In this document: piece by piece, positions 27,475 through 35,771 of the stretch
Numbering within the stretch: position 1 is the first letter of the stretch
Layout of the letters: each line of letters begins with the position of its first letter
Origin: Pseudobdellovibrionaceae bacterium
GTDB lineage: Bacteria > Bdellovibrionota > Bdellovibrionia > Bdellovibrionales > Bdellovibrionaceae
Length of the DNA stretch: 64,000 nt
Assembly: GCA_013359135.1 (NCBI GenBank)
Contig: JABWCN010000003.1
Span: forward strand, 1 to 64,000
Direction of reading: 5' to 3'
The notes under the pieces: generated by a model
What the model was told of the DNA's origin: nothing
The model's database searches: none
The model's input: only the letters and a program-made list of their open reading frames with translations
Program-made: the position numbers and the translations under genes

Positions 27475-29205
27475 ATGAACAATCATAACGAAAACCACAT
27501 TATCTCTTTACAGAAATTTAAATCAAAGCAACTATTTTCTATATTTTGGCTACGTTTTTTTGTTCGTACATTAATTTGTACACTTTCTGCATATCAACTT
27601 AAAGCTGAAGAGAGACCCCTCACCTATGTTATGCCAAAAACTTCAAAACCCATAAGCTCTGGAGCTAAAAATAGACAGGAATTAATCAACAACTTAACTC
27701 TTAAATACCGTATTGTTAAACTATGGCCTTTTGATGACTCTAAATCCCTCACTGACGAGTTTCTTCAAGGGCCTTATCAAATGCCAACTAAACGTTTCAA
27801 TATTTCTGAAAATTATTCCTGTCGCCAAAAGACCTTTGTTCGTTTTCACGAGGGTTCAAGTCTTGTTTACGATGAAACTGAAAATTTAAGTGAGTTTTTT
27901 GATAAGAACAAACCCTCCTCAGCGGGAATAGAAAGCTATTTTTTTAGTAAAGTAAGAGTTAAAGCCAATGAGTATTTTCCTAATTATGTTTCCAAATCCG
28001 ACCCTGATTTGACTTTTAATGCAAATCCCCAACTACTCAAAGAGCACAGCAAAAAAATTAACTATTCTTCATCTTTAGTAAAAACAACTTTTATAGGAGA
28101 CAACAATGCTAAAATTTCCGAAACAAATTATACTGTTGGAGGCTGGTTTAAAGCAGAAAAATCTAGTTCTTCTGGAAATGTAAGTTTACTAAGAAAAAAA
28201 TATCTCAACAGCAATGGAACTTTCCCCAAGGTGGAATGGGAAATTTTTCTCCTAGGAGATCGTCTCCTTTTTCACAATTATAAAGATTACTTTCAATCTA
28301 TGCCCCTTAAATATTTAACCGGAGAACAAGCCGCTACTTTCCGTCAGCAAAATAACCAATTTTATGGAACTTATGAGTACTATGAAGATGTTATTGCTAA
28401 TTTGGTTCGAATTCAGTCTTTAGAAAAAAGAAGCGTAATTACCCCTTCTCCAAAAGTTATTGTAAATGACAGCGCACCACCGATAATTCCCTCACAGAAA
28501 AGATTGATCAGTAAACCTATTCATAACCCACACCCCCTGCCCTTGCCACAACCTAATATTCCGACTGTTCCTTCAGTTAATATTCCTCCTTCATCTATAC
28601 CTCCTGTAGCCACTCTACCTATTCCTATCACCGTAATTCCCAAGCCCATGTTGCCACCTACTCCAATTTACGTAAGTCCAGGCTTTAACGGAAAACTCTA
28701 TACCACCGATCTACAGGTTTTTTATCCACACCTTGGTTACTGCCTTAATTGTTTTCCTAACAGACCTGGAGAACAGGATTTTTGGCAGTACATTTCAATT
28801 AGCGTTCACCTTGACGATCCATTAGGTCCCTATGTTGACATTTATGTTGTCAGAGACCCGAACCCTGAACTTACAAAGGCTCCAATAGATTTTAAGAATA
28901 ATGGCACTCATTATCGCATGCCGATACCAGATATTAATGTTAGTTCTCTGCCTCAACTAAATCCTTTCCAACATGGGATAGAAGTTGAAAGAGATTGCTA
29001 TAAAAATAACTTTGATGCCTTCAACAAGGGGAGCTGTCTTAAATCAGTTCTAGAATTTGGAAGCCTTGATCCAAATAGACCTTTTAAAGGATCAATGCGA
29101 GGAGTTTACATTTCAAAGAAAGCACTCAATGAAAATGAAGTCATGGATTTAGCTTATGAATACTACCCTGATGACAAAGAACTTTGTACCTATGAGAAAA
29201 AATAA
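27475..29205 (+). CDS. Exported LamG-like protein with proline-rich linker
   Basis: A 576-residue secreted protein. A long N-terminal signal-type segment (about residues 20-42) ends in LKAEE. Residues about 205-305 and 405-570 look like a LamG/concanavalin A-like lectin fold interrupted by a Pro-rich linker (about 335-400). VGGWFKAEK and the terminal RGVYISKKALNENEVMDLA are typical LamG beginning and end strands. A GAGGA site precedes the ATG. It overlaps the next gene by 14 bases. Probably binds surface glycans; function is not known. Confidence 0.6.
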   Translation: MNNHNENHIISLQKFKSKQLFSIFWLRFFVRTLICTLSAYQLKAEERPLTYVMPKTSKPISSGAKNRQELINNLTLKYRIVKLWPFDDSKSLTDEFLQGPYQMPTKRFNISENYSCRQKTFVRFHEGSSLVYDETENLSEFFDKNKPSSAGIESYFFSKVRVKANEYFPNYVSKSDPDLTFNANPQLLKEHSKKINYSSSLVKTTFIGDNNAKISETNYTVGGWFKAEKSSSSGNVSLLRKKYLNSNGTFPKVEWEIFLLGDRLLFHNYKDYFQSMPLKYLTGEQAATFRQQNNQFYGTYEYYEDVIANLVRIQSLEKRSVITPSPKVIVNDSAPPIIPSQKRLISKPIHNPHPLPLPQPNIPTVPSVNIPPSSIPPVATLPIPITVIPKPMLPPTPIYVSPGFNGKLYTTDLQVFYPHLGYCLNCFPNRPGEQDFWQYISISVHLDDPLGPYVDIYVVRDPNPELTKAPIDFKNNGTHYRMPIPDINVSSLPQLNPFQHGIEVERDCYKNNFDAFNKGSCLKSVLEFGSLDPNRPFKGSMRGVYISKKALNENEVMDLAYEYYPDDKELCTYEKK

Positions 29206-30442
29206 CTTTACGATCCTGATTGTTTTTCTGCTCGTAGTTTTTAGTTTGTCTAAAGTCTCAGCTTCCGTGTGGGCCTTAAACTCAAATGCCGTTGGGTACT
29301 CAAACAGCAAAAATACAGAGAAAATGGAATGGAATAACGAGTGGGAGAAACATTACTCTTTTTGGGTACAAAAAGTTTTACAGACAAATTGGCTACAGAA
29401 TGAAAGGCTTCAATATGGGGAATTTAACCCTTTTTATCGATGGCAGGTGGATTGTGCAAAATTAGCCTATCTGACGCGGTTATTTTTCTCCTATCGTTAT
29501 GGTCTTGAATTTGTAATACGTAGTGATCAAGGGCAGCTTATATCAAGTCAAGATAACCACTGGGATGAAGAGCCAAACCCAATCAAAAGATTAAAAAATT
29601 TTGCAAAGTTCATTCTTGCTCGCGTCAGTACAAGAACTATTTCCAGAGATTCGCTCCTTATTGATATTTCCAGAAACTCTCTCATTCCAGGAACCTTACT
29701 TGTTGCAGACTCTAAGAGAGGTCATGTGATGATTTTAAAAGAATTAAAACGCTCTGGAGCTCCAATATTTATTTATTCAACACTTCCTGCCTCTGATTTT
29801 ATCTACGAATCTTACAGTTACCCAACGCCTGAAGCTTATTTTTTAAGTGGCAAAAATCCAAGTGTTTCACAAGGGGGTTTTAGAAGGTTTTTATGGCCTT
29901 CAGAGCATAGAGCTCGAATAACCCAAAGAGCGCCACTCAAAACTCCTGCTCCATTTCAAGAAAGTCTCATTCAGACTGAATTAAACTTGCCATTGTTCTT
30001 TGATGAGGTTCAAAAAAAAGTCTTAGTAGCTCCCCTCTCTGAAAATGAAAAGTTTGAATACCTTCTTGATGACTTGTGTATGAAAATGCATGAACGTATG
30101 AATGTGATTATTGATGCAGCCCTTGCTTTAGAGAATAAAAAAGGGAAACGCTTTACAGAAGCTGAGTTTGATTTATATTCTACCTATCGACGCGATTTTG
30201 ATATTATGACTTACATTCAACGCCTGGACCAAACTTACCGCGAAAAGAGGTATTTACTCTCACCAAATAATCAAACCATCTATCAACAGTTATTAACGGC
30301 AACCTCATTAAATGACGATTTCTGTTTGGTGCCTTGGGCTGATAATAAGCTAGAATCCCTTGGTTCACTCAGAGCTAAGTTTTTAGCTAAAAAAATTTCT
30401 AGCAATCCCTACGATAGCTTTGCTAAGCGCTGGGGGGAATAA
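29192..30442 (+). CDS. Exported NlpC/P60- or CHAP-like putative cysteine hydrolase
   Basis: A 416-residue protein. A clean signal peptide (MRKNNFTILIVFLLVVFSLS, cleaved near VSASV) supports the ATG at 29192 over the longer frame from 29156. C88 in WQVDCAKLAYLTR, followed by H178 in GTLLVADSKRGHVMIL, has the order and spacing of the NlpC/P60-type catalytic Cys and His. The C-terminal 200 residues are helical and unrecognised. It overlaps the LamG-like gene by 14 bases, so the two are made together. A secreted peptidoglycan or peptide hydrolase is possible; only the fold-level motifs support this. Confidence 0.5.
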   Translation: MRKNNFTILIVFLLVVFSLSKVSASVWALNSNAVGYSNSKNTEKMEWNNEWEKHYSFWVQKVLQTNWLQNERLQYGEFNPFYRWQVDCAKLAYLTRLFFSYRYGLEFVIRSDQGQLISSQDNHWDEEPNPIKRLKNFAKFILARVSTRTISRDSLLIDISRNSLIPGTLLVADSKRGHVMILKELKRSGAPIFIYSTLPASDFIYESYSYPTPEAYFLSGKNPSVSQGGFRRFLWPSEHRARITQRAPLKTPAPFQESLIQTELNLPLFFDEVQKKVLVAPLSENEKFEYLLDDLCMKMHERMNVIIDAALALENKKGKRFTEAEFDLYSTYRRDFDIMTYIQRLDQTYREKRYLLSPNNQTIYQQLLTATSLNDDFCLVPWADNKLESLGSLRAKFLAKKISSNPYDSFAKRWGE

Positions 30443-30486
30443 TTCTTTGCTAGACAGATTGAAATAGAAGTTTTATAAAGCAACAT

Positions 30487-31248
30487 ATGTCATCTATTAA
30501 CTCTTGGAGTGTCTATCGCTCATTTCAAAAAGCTGTTTGGAGTCTTGCTGATAAAAAAATTCTTTTGCGATTTCTATTAGTTCTTTCTTTACCACTACTT
30601 GGCCTTAGCATTTTTCTTTTCTTTGTTTGGTCACCAAGCTTTTCTTTATTACAAAATCTTCTTAAACAACTTGGATGGTTTTCTCAAATTTTATTCTCAA
30701 TAGAAAATCAATTCCATATTCACTTGGGAAGTTTTCTTGCAATTATACTTTTAATGACGATTGGAGTTTTAATAAGTTATTTTTTAATTACCTTATTCAT
30801 CTCTTTGTTTCTAATTCCTTTGCTACTGCCACTTATTATTGAGCGAGATTTTCCCCATCTCAAAGAGTCATACAACACCTCTAAAGATCAAATTCCATTT
30901 ATGTTTAACTTTTTTTCAACACTCAAGTGGTTCCTGTTCTATTTCCTAGGAATGTTCTTCTCGATACCATTTTTACTTATCCCTGGAGGCCAAATTTTAA
31001 TCCCTTTATTATTAAATTCTTACCTGACTAAATCGCTATACCCCTTGGATTGTTTAAATCAGCTTACCTCAAAAGAGGCCTTTCAAAACTTTTCAAAAAA
31101 AAATGCGACTTACTTGTGGCAGCTTTCTTTATTGAATAATGTCTTGATTTTTATTCCTGGAGTTAACGTTTTAGTACCTCCACTCACAGCTCTATCGTTT
31201 ATTTACTTTTGTCTTGGGAATATAAAACCTACGTTAACTCAAATCTAG
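30487..31248 (+). CDS. EI24-family (CysZ-like) membrane protein
   Basis: A 253-residue membrane protein with an amphipathic N-terminus (INSWSVYRSFQKAVWSLADK) followed by four or more long hydrophobic stretches, the outline of the EI24/CysZ family. A C-terminal PGVNVLVPPLTALSFIYF segment resembles the family's conserved end. CysZ takes up sulfate, but no cys genes are nearby, so the substrate is uncertain. It converges on the ABC-F gene, with a four-base overlap at the 3' ends. Confidence 0.6.
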   Translation: MSSINSWSVYRSFQKAVWSLADKKILLRFLLVLSLPLLGLSIFLFFVWSPSFSLLQNLLKQLGWFSQILFSIENQFHIHLGSFLAIILLMTIGVLISYFLITLFISLFLIPLLLPLIIERDFPHLKESYNTSKDQIPFMFNFFSTLKWFLFYFLGMFFSIPFLLIPGGQILIPLLLNSYLTKSLYPLDCLNQLTSKEAFQNFSKKNATYLWQLSLLNNVLIFIPGVNVLVPPLTALSFIYFCLGNIKPTLTQI

Positions 31249-33071
31249 CTATTTTTAAGTTCTTCTGATTTTTTAAGCCCTAACTCAAGATTTTCCATTA
31301 TCACTATGATCTCTTCCTCTAATTGGTTTATTTGCTCAGAAAGGGATTTCAAAAGTTTCACTGTCTCTATGGCTTTTTGTCCTTGAAGTAAATTCAGTTC
31401 TAACGTTTTTGTAGACCTTTCTTGTTCAAGAGTATTCAATACTTTTTCTTTTCTAATGATTTCAGACTGTAACTCTCGATTACGCACATTTTGCCTTTTG
31501 AGTTCCTCTTTAGGATTCACTTTCTTTTCATTCACAGGATGGCTCAAAGCAAAAGAAGATTGAGACTTCTCAGGCTCAACTATTTTTTGTTTTTTTTGAT
31601 TTTGTATACTCCAGACATATTCGTCATAAGTTCCCGGATAAATATCAACAGAACCTGCTTTAATTTCCAAAATCTGCTTGGAAACTCGCCGAATAAAAGA
31701 ACGATCATGACTGATAACTACTAATGTTCCTTCATAATCTCTTAAGGCTTCAGTAAGAGCCTCAACTGTCTCAAAATCAAGGTGGTTTGTTGGTTCGTCT
31801 AATAGAAGTACGGGAGATTTTTTCAATAAAATTTGTCCCAAAGCCACTCTAGATTTTTCACCTCCAGAAAGAACCCTAATAGGTTTGTAAATATCATCAC
31901 CAGCAAAGAGCAATGAACCTGCTAAATTCAAAATTTCTTGCCTCATCACGTCCCGATTTGCAGCCTTCTCTAGCGCGTCTATCACTCTATCATCTAAATC
32001 TAATTGATCTGCAGAATGTTGGGAGAAAAAACCAAGACTAACTTGATATCCCACTTGTAATGATCCACTTAAAAGAGGAATTTTTTGCGCCAAGGACTTA
32101 AGCAAAGTTGATTTTCCAGCGCCATTAACCCCAACAATCCCAAGATGAAATCCTCGATTCAACCGTAGTGTTACATTTTTTAAAATCAAATTATCAGAAT
32201 ACCCCAAACTCGCTGAGTCTAAAAACAATACCTCTCTACCTGTTGATATGGGCTTGGGAATCTGTATTTTGGCTGTAACAGATAAGTCTTTTAGCTCAAT
32301 AACCTCCATCTTATCTAACTGTTTCATTCGGCTCTGTGCTTGTTTTGCTTTAGTTGCTTTGGCCCCAAACCGATCTATAAACTCTTGAATTTGTTTTCTT
32401 TTACTTTCTTGATTGGCCTTTTGAGCCTCCAAGACTTCTCTGAGTTGTTTTTTTTGTTCGAAGTAATCGTCAATTTGGCCAGGAAATTTAGTGATTTCAC
32501 CGGCTTCAATCTCTAGTGTTGATTCCGTTGTACGACGCAAAAATTCCCGGTCATGGGATATCAATAAAAAGGCACCTTCAAAGCTTTGTAAAAAACTTTC
32601 TAATGCTAAAATACTTTCTAAATCCAAAAAGTTGGTTGGCTCATCAAGTAACATCAAATTAGGCTCCTGCCCAATTAAATATACAAGCTTCATCCTCATT
32701 CGATAACCACCACTCAATTTATGTAATGGTGATTTAAAGTGTTCTTCTGTTAACCCTAAACCTTCACCAATTTGTTTTAACTCCCATAATTTTTTTAAAC
32801 TGTGCTCTTCTAAAAACTCTTCCGAAGACTGTTGTGTATTCCAATCTGATTCTTGCTCTAAATACCCAACTTTTAATTGTTGTGATTTGATAATTTGTCC
32901 TGAGTCTAATTCTATCTGCCCAACCAAAGCTTTAAAAAGAGTCGACTTTCCAGCTCCGTTGGGACCTATCACACCTATATGTTCACCTAAATTCACAGAA
33001 AAAGAAGCTTGATTAAAAAGCATCTTAGTACCAAATGTTTTGTTTGCATTTTGCAGCTGAAGAAGATTCAA
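31245..33071 (-). CDS. ABC-F family ATPase
   Basis: A 608-residue soluble protein with two ABC domains and no membrane segments. First ATPase: IGPNGAGKSTLFK, LSGGYRMRMKLVYLI, LMLLDEPTNFLDLES. Second: VGVNGAGKSTLLK, LSGGEKSRVALGQIL, VLLLDEPTNHLDFET. The inter-domain linker is Lys-rich (about 200-260), as in EttA/Uup, and the C-terminus is coiled coil (about 520-600). ABC-F proteins act on ribosomes. The start is a TTG at 33071 preceded by AAAGG. A short hairpin lies in the leader at 33109-33125. Confidence 0.9.
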   Translation of the reverse strand: MNLLQLQNANKTFGTKMLFNQASFSVNLGEHIGVIGPNGAGKSTLFKALVGQIELDSGQIIKSQQLKVGYLEQESDWNTQQSSEEFLEEHSLKKLWELKQIGEGLGLTEEHFKSPLHKLSGGYRMRMKLVYLIGQEPNLMLLDEPTNFLDLESILALESFLQSFEGAFLLISHDREFLRRTTESTLEIEAGEITKFPGQIDDYFEQKKQLREVLEAQKANQESKRKQIQEFIDRFGAKATKAKQAQSRMKQLDKMEVIELKDLSVTAKIQIPKPISTGREVLFLDSASLGYSDNLILKNVTLRLNRGFHLGIVGVNGAGKSTLLKSLAQKIPLLSGSLQVGYQVSLGFFSQHSADQLDLDDRVIDALEKAANRDVMRQEILNLAGSLLFAGDDIYKPIRVLSGGEKSRVALGQILLKKSPVLLLDEPTNHLDFETVEALTEALRDYEGTLVVISHDRSFIRRVSKQILEIKAGSVDIYPGTYDEYVWSIQNQKKQKIVEPEKSQSSFALSHPVNEKKVNPKEELKRQNVRNRELQSEIIRKEKVLNTLEQERSTKTLELNLLQGQKAIETVKLLKSLSEQINQLEEEIIVIMENLELGLKKSEELKNS

Positions 33072-33108
33072 AAACGACCTTTCTGTTGGTTAAATTAGTT
33101 TTACTTTA

Positions 33109-33125
33109 GTGACTTAAAAAGTCAC
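33109..33125. promoter_or_regulatory. Perfect inverted repeat between ABC-F gene and XRE regulator
   Basis: GTGACTT at 33109-33115 and AAGTCAC at 33119-33125, with three bases between, form a perfect seven-base dyad. It lies 38 bases upstream of the ABC-F start on the minus strand and 90 bases before the XRE promoter on the plus strand. It could be a regulator operator or a leader hairpin. Confidence 0.4.
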
Positions 33126-33214
33126 CTTTTGTAAGAACTTGTAATCAATTTCCAGTGGATTATTTACATTAAAATTGTTATTTCATCTACGCAAATGTTT
33201 TCATCATGGAACTG

Positions 33215-33243
33215 TTGACCAAATCTTTAAGATGCTGTAGACT
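33215..33243 (+). promoter_or_regulatory. Sigma-70 promoter for the XRE regulator gene
   Basis: TTGACC (33215-33220) and TAGACT (33238-33243) with the ideal 17-base spacing. The ATG at 33278 lies 35 bases after the -10 box. The promoter falls inside the longer in-frame ORF from 33206, which supports the shorter gene start. Confidence 0.6.
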
Positions 33244-33277
33244 GTGTGGTTATCTATTTAAAAGTGGAGGCTTGAAC

Positions 33278-33568
33278 ATGTCTAAAAAAAATGTATATAT
33301 CGAGATTGGCCAAATGGTCCGAAATTATAGAGAAAAAAATGGCATGACCCAGCTAGAACTTGCTGAAAAACTAGGCTATCAGACTTCTCAGTTCGTATCT
33401 CTTTTTGAGAGGGGGCTGTCTAAAGTTCCAATGGAAGTTTTGGGACAATTGGTAATTATTCTTGGAATTCCAGAAAAACAGTTTAAGAATGTCTTAGTTA
33501 AAGACTTTGAATCTGAAATTAATGCTCGAATAAATTTTGGTAAAAAAACAGCCGCTAAAGCTATATAG
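33278..33568 (+). CDS. XRE-family helix-turn-helix regulator
   Basis: A 96-residue HTH_3 protein. The DNA-binding core is IGQMVRNYREKNGMTQLELA followed by EKLGYQTSQFVSLFERGLSK. GGAGG at 33266 and the sigma-70 promoter upstream fix the start at 33278. It precedes, in the same direction, a two-gene operon (GNAT-like and diiron-oxidase-like) after 88 bases and may regulate it. The C-terminal tail is short, without an effector domain. Confidence 0.85.
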   Translation: MSKKNVYIEIGQMVRNYREKNGMTQLELAEKLGYQTSQFVSLFERGLSKVPMEVLGQLVIILGIPEKQFKNVLVKDFESEINARINFGKKTAAKAI

Positions 33569-33656
33569 TTTACGAAGTATTCAACTATATACCTATAAAG
33601 TTATTTTTCCCTAGTCCGATGGATCCTTGTAACAACTAGCAAACAAGGATCTTAAT

Positions 33657-34337
33657 ATGACAAATTACTTTCTTTTTGATTTAGCTAACTTCCCTAAACG
33701 CTATCTGCCTCTGCTAGATCAGTCCTATAACATATGGGAACAAACCTATAGCTCTATTCTTTCTGCCTCTGGTGAACAAGTTAATCCTGATGACTTTTGG
33801 AGAGCGAAAATTCTAGCTGTCATAGAAAGAGACAATGAGGTCCTTGGTTTACATCTTTACAACTCCTTTGACTTAAGCTGCCCATCAAGCTTAAAGCATA
33901 GCTATTTTAAATACTTAAGCGCTGAAAAAACTCAAGAGATCAGACATAAAAATATCAACAAGCTGATGACTTGTGAATTTTTAACCGTTAACCCTAAATA
34001 TCGAGGTAATAAAAAAGAAGGTGTCTCTTGGGGTGAAGTCATTGTAGGTCTATGTTCTAAAGTTTTTATTCAGTCCCCATGGGATGGTTTAATTGGCATA
34101 TCAAGAATGGATTTTAAAGTAGATAAAATGTCAATGAATGTTGGAGCCCTCTCTATCGGTGAAGTTTCTCGCCACAAAGTAGATTGTAAAATTATTATTG
34201 CCACAAGAAATGAACTAAAAGAACACATCAATCCTTCAACGGAAGAGATCATCTCCAGTTTATGGAACCAAGTTCAAAACCATACCCCATGGATTAATAC
34301 CAAAACTAATCTTCGCACTCTAAAGGAGGTCGCATGA
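33657..34337 (+). CDS. GNAT-like N-acyltransferase-type protein
   Basis: A 226-residue cytoplasmic protein resembling N-acyl-amino-acid-synthase/GNAT proteins: WRAKILAVIERDNEVLGLHL (central strands), MTCEFLTVNPKYRGNKKEGVSWGEVI (acyl-CoA/ACP-binding loop of the V-x-P-x-x-R-G type) and VGALSIGEVSRHKVDCKIII. It is translationally coupled (ATGA at 34334) to the diiron-oxidase-like gene. The pairing suggests an acylated or oxidised small molecule. Substrate is unknown; family placement is moderate. Confidence 0.5.
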   Translation: MTNYFLFDLANFPKRYLPLLDQSYNIWEQTYSSILSASGEQVNPDDFWRAKILAVIERDNEVLGLHLYNSFDLSCPSSLKHSYFKYLSAEKTQEIRHKNINKLMTCEFLTVNPKYRGNKKEGVSWGEVIVGLCSKVFIQSPWDGLIGISRMDFKVDKMSMNVGALSIGEVSRHKVDCKIIIATRNELKEHINPSTEEIISSLWNQVQNHTPWINTKTNLRTLKEVA

Positions 34338-34963
34338 AATCTATTTTGAATCAGGAAATTGAAAAAATTAAAAACTCATACACTCTGGAGCACTTTAGAA
34401 ACAAAGAGTTTTATACTGAGTGGTTAGCACAAACTTACTTTTTCGTTCGTCACTCAACAAGATTATTAAATTTGAGTGCCGCACTAACACCTTTTGAATT
34501 ACAGTTTTATCATCTCCGCGCAAATGAACATGCGCATGAGGAAAGAAGTCATGAAAAACTCATCGACTTAGATTTAAAATCCTTTGGAACAAAAATTGAG
34601 AATTTCAAAGAGCTACCAAGTACAAAAAGCTTCTATCAAACTCAGTACTACCATATTCAACATGTTCACCCTTTGAGCTTTCTTGGATATGTTCTTGTTT
34701 TAGAAACCTTAGCAATTACCCTTGGTAAAGAACTTGTCCCTATCGTTGAAGAATGTCATGGCAAAAAAACTTCAGCCTTTTTACGATTGCATGCCCAAGA
34801 AGATATCGAACACATTGATAGTTTAATGAAGGTTTTTGATGCTTTACCAAGAAGTCTCACAGAGCTTATTGCTGAAAATCTTACTCAATCGGCGTTTTTA
34901 TATAGAGATATAATAAAAAATATTTCAGATGAAAAATTAATTTCAAATAAAAAAGTTGCATAA
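34334..34963 (+). CDS. Heme-oxygenase-like diiron oxidase (HDO) family protein
   Basis: A 209-residue all-helical protein. Candidate ligands: NEHAHEERSHE (64-74), E124 in VLETLAITLGKE, and HAQEDIEHID (153-162), which gives the HxxxDxxH pattern of helix 7 in heme-oxygenase-like diiron oxidases and iron-containing redox enzymes. Relatives oxidise amino acids or fatty acids or make N-N bonds (UndA, SznF). It overlaps the GNAT-like gene by ATGA, so they work together. The reaction is not predictable from sequence. A strong terminator follows. Confidence 0.65.
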   Translation: MKSILNQEIEKIKNSYTLEHFRNKEFYTEWLAQTYFFVRHSTRLLNLSAALTPFELQFYHLRANEHAHEERSHEKLIDLDLKSFGTKIENFKELPSTKSFYQTQYYHIQHVHPLSFLGYVLVLETLAITLGKELVPIVEECHGKKTSAFLRLHAQEDIEHIDSLMKVFDALPRSLTELIAENLTQSAFLYRDIIKNISDEKLISNKKVA

Positions 34964-34993
34964 CAAAATTCTATTTTTATTCTAAAGTAATTT

Positions 34994-35030
34994 CAAAGAG
35001 CCTGGTCATTTATATAGACCAGGATCTTTT
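34994..35030 (+). terminator. Rho-independent terminator after the GNAT/HDO operon
   Basis: CCTGGTC (35001-35007) pairs with GACCAGG (35017-35023) across a nine-base AT-rich loop. Outer pairing AAAGA/TCTTT extends the stem, and the 3' side runs into ATCTTTT. It lies 31 bases after the diiron-oxidase-like stop. Confidence 0.8.
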
Positions 35031-35067
35031 AGTTTCAAATATAATTGGTTTCATGATTAGTCTATTA

Positions 35068-35313
35068 TTAACTTGAAATACTTTTACTTGCACGCAACCG
35101 TTCGCAAACGATTACACCAACAATGTCTTTCAATTCCTTGTCATAGACAGGAGCCATAAATTTATAACTAATAGTGACTGAAGTCCCAAACTCTTTTTTT
35201 TCATGGACTTCATGTTCAGGACAAAACTGTGTTAAAAAATTTGATTTTCTTGAGAAGATTTTTTCTGCCGATTTAAGAATTAATTTGGTATAAAATTCTG
35301 GCCTATCATACAA
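35068..35313 (-). CDS. Small unrecognised protein, possibly the 3' part of a split gene
   Basis: An 81-residue frame beginning at a TTG. Content is a mixed alpha/beta stretch with EFGTSVTISYKFMAPVYDKE and IVGVIVCERLR, resembling the last strands of a PAS/GAF-type sensor. The frame stays open upstream to the stop of the 74-residue gene at 35389, and both are in the same frame, so a single TAA may have cut one gene of about 181 codons in two. No ribosome site supports an independent start. Function is unknown. Confidence 0.4.
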   Translation of the reverse strand: MYDRPEFYTKLILKSAEKIFSRKSNFLTQFCPEHEVHEKKEFGTSVTISYKFMAPVYDKELKDIVGVIVCERLRASKSISS

Positions 35314-35388
35314 CTGATCAACCCTTTTTGTAAAAAGATCATCAAGCGAATAAGTCGAGTATTTATATAAATTAAAAGTTCTAAAAAT

Positions 35389-35613
35389 TTAAACTCTAAA
35401 TTTATCATAAATTTCAATAAAATCATCTTTGTCTATTTGCTCTAGAATTCCAGAATCAACACAAAAATCAGTTTTTTCAAAGAAAAAATCGAGAGTTTTT
35501 TTTGAGTCATCAATATCGATCCCCAGCTCTTGGATCTCACTAAGCAGTTTTTGATATTTTTTCGCCCTAAGGCTTAATAAAGGCAAAATAACCTTTTTTA
35601 CTAACAAATTCAT
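35389..35613 (-). CDS. Small unrecognised protein, possibly the 5' part of a split gene
   Basis: A 74-residue frame with an ATG start; the helical, charged sequence (ILPLLSLRAKKYQKLLSEI) has no family I recognise. The TAA at 35389-35391 is followed in the same frame by 106 further codons that run into the frame ending at 35068. It is either a short real protein or the head of an interrupted gene. No signal peptide; cytoplasmic. Confidence 0.45.
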   Translation of the reverse strand: MNLLVKKVILPLLSLRAKKYQKLLSEIQELGIDIDDSKKTLDFFFEKTDFCVDSGILEQIDKDDFIEIYDKFRV

Positions 35614-35771
35614 GCCTGAACCCTATGTAAGAACGATTTTCTTGTCAACATTTGTACGCTGGTATTTTCAAAAAGTTTAAAAATATGAAGATTTTATGAT
35701 AAATTTCTGATTTAATCTTGGTGGATCTGTGGGATGAAAAATTTACCCCCAAAGCTCATCAAGGAAATTTA

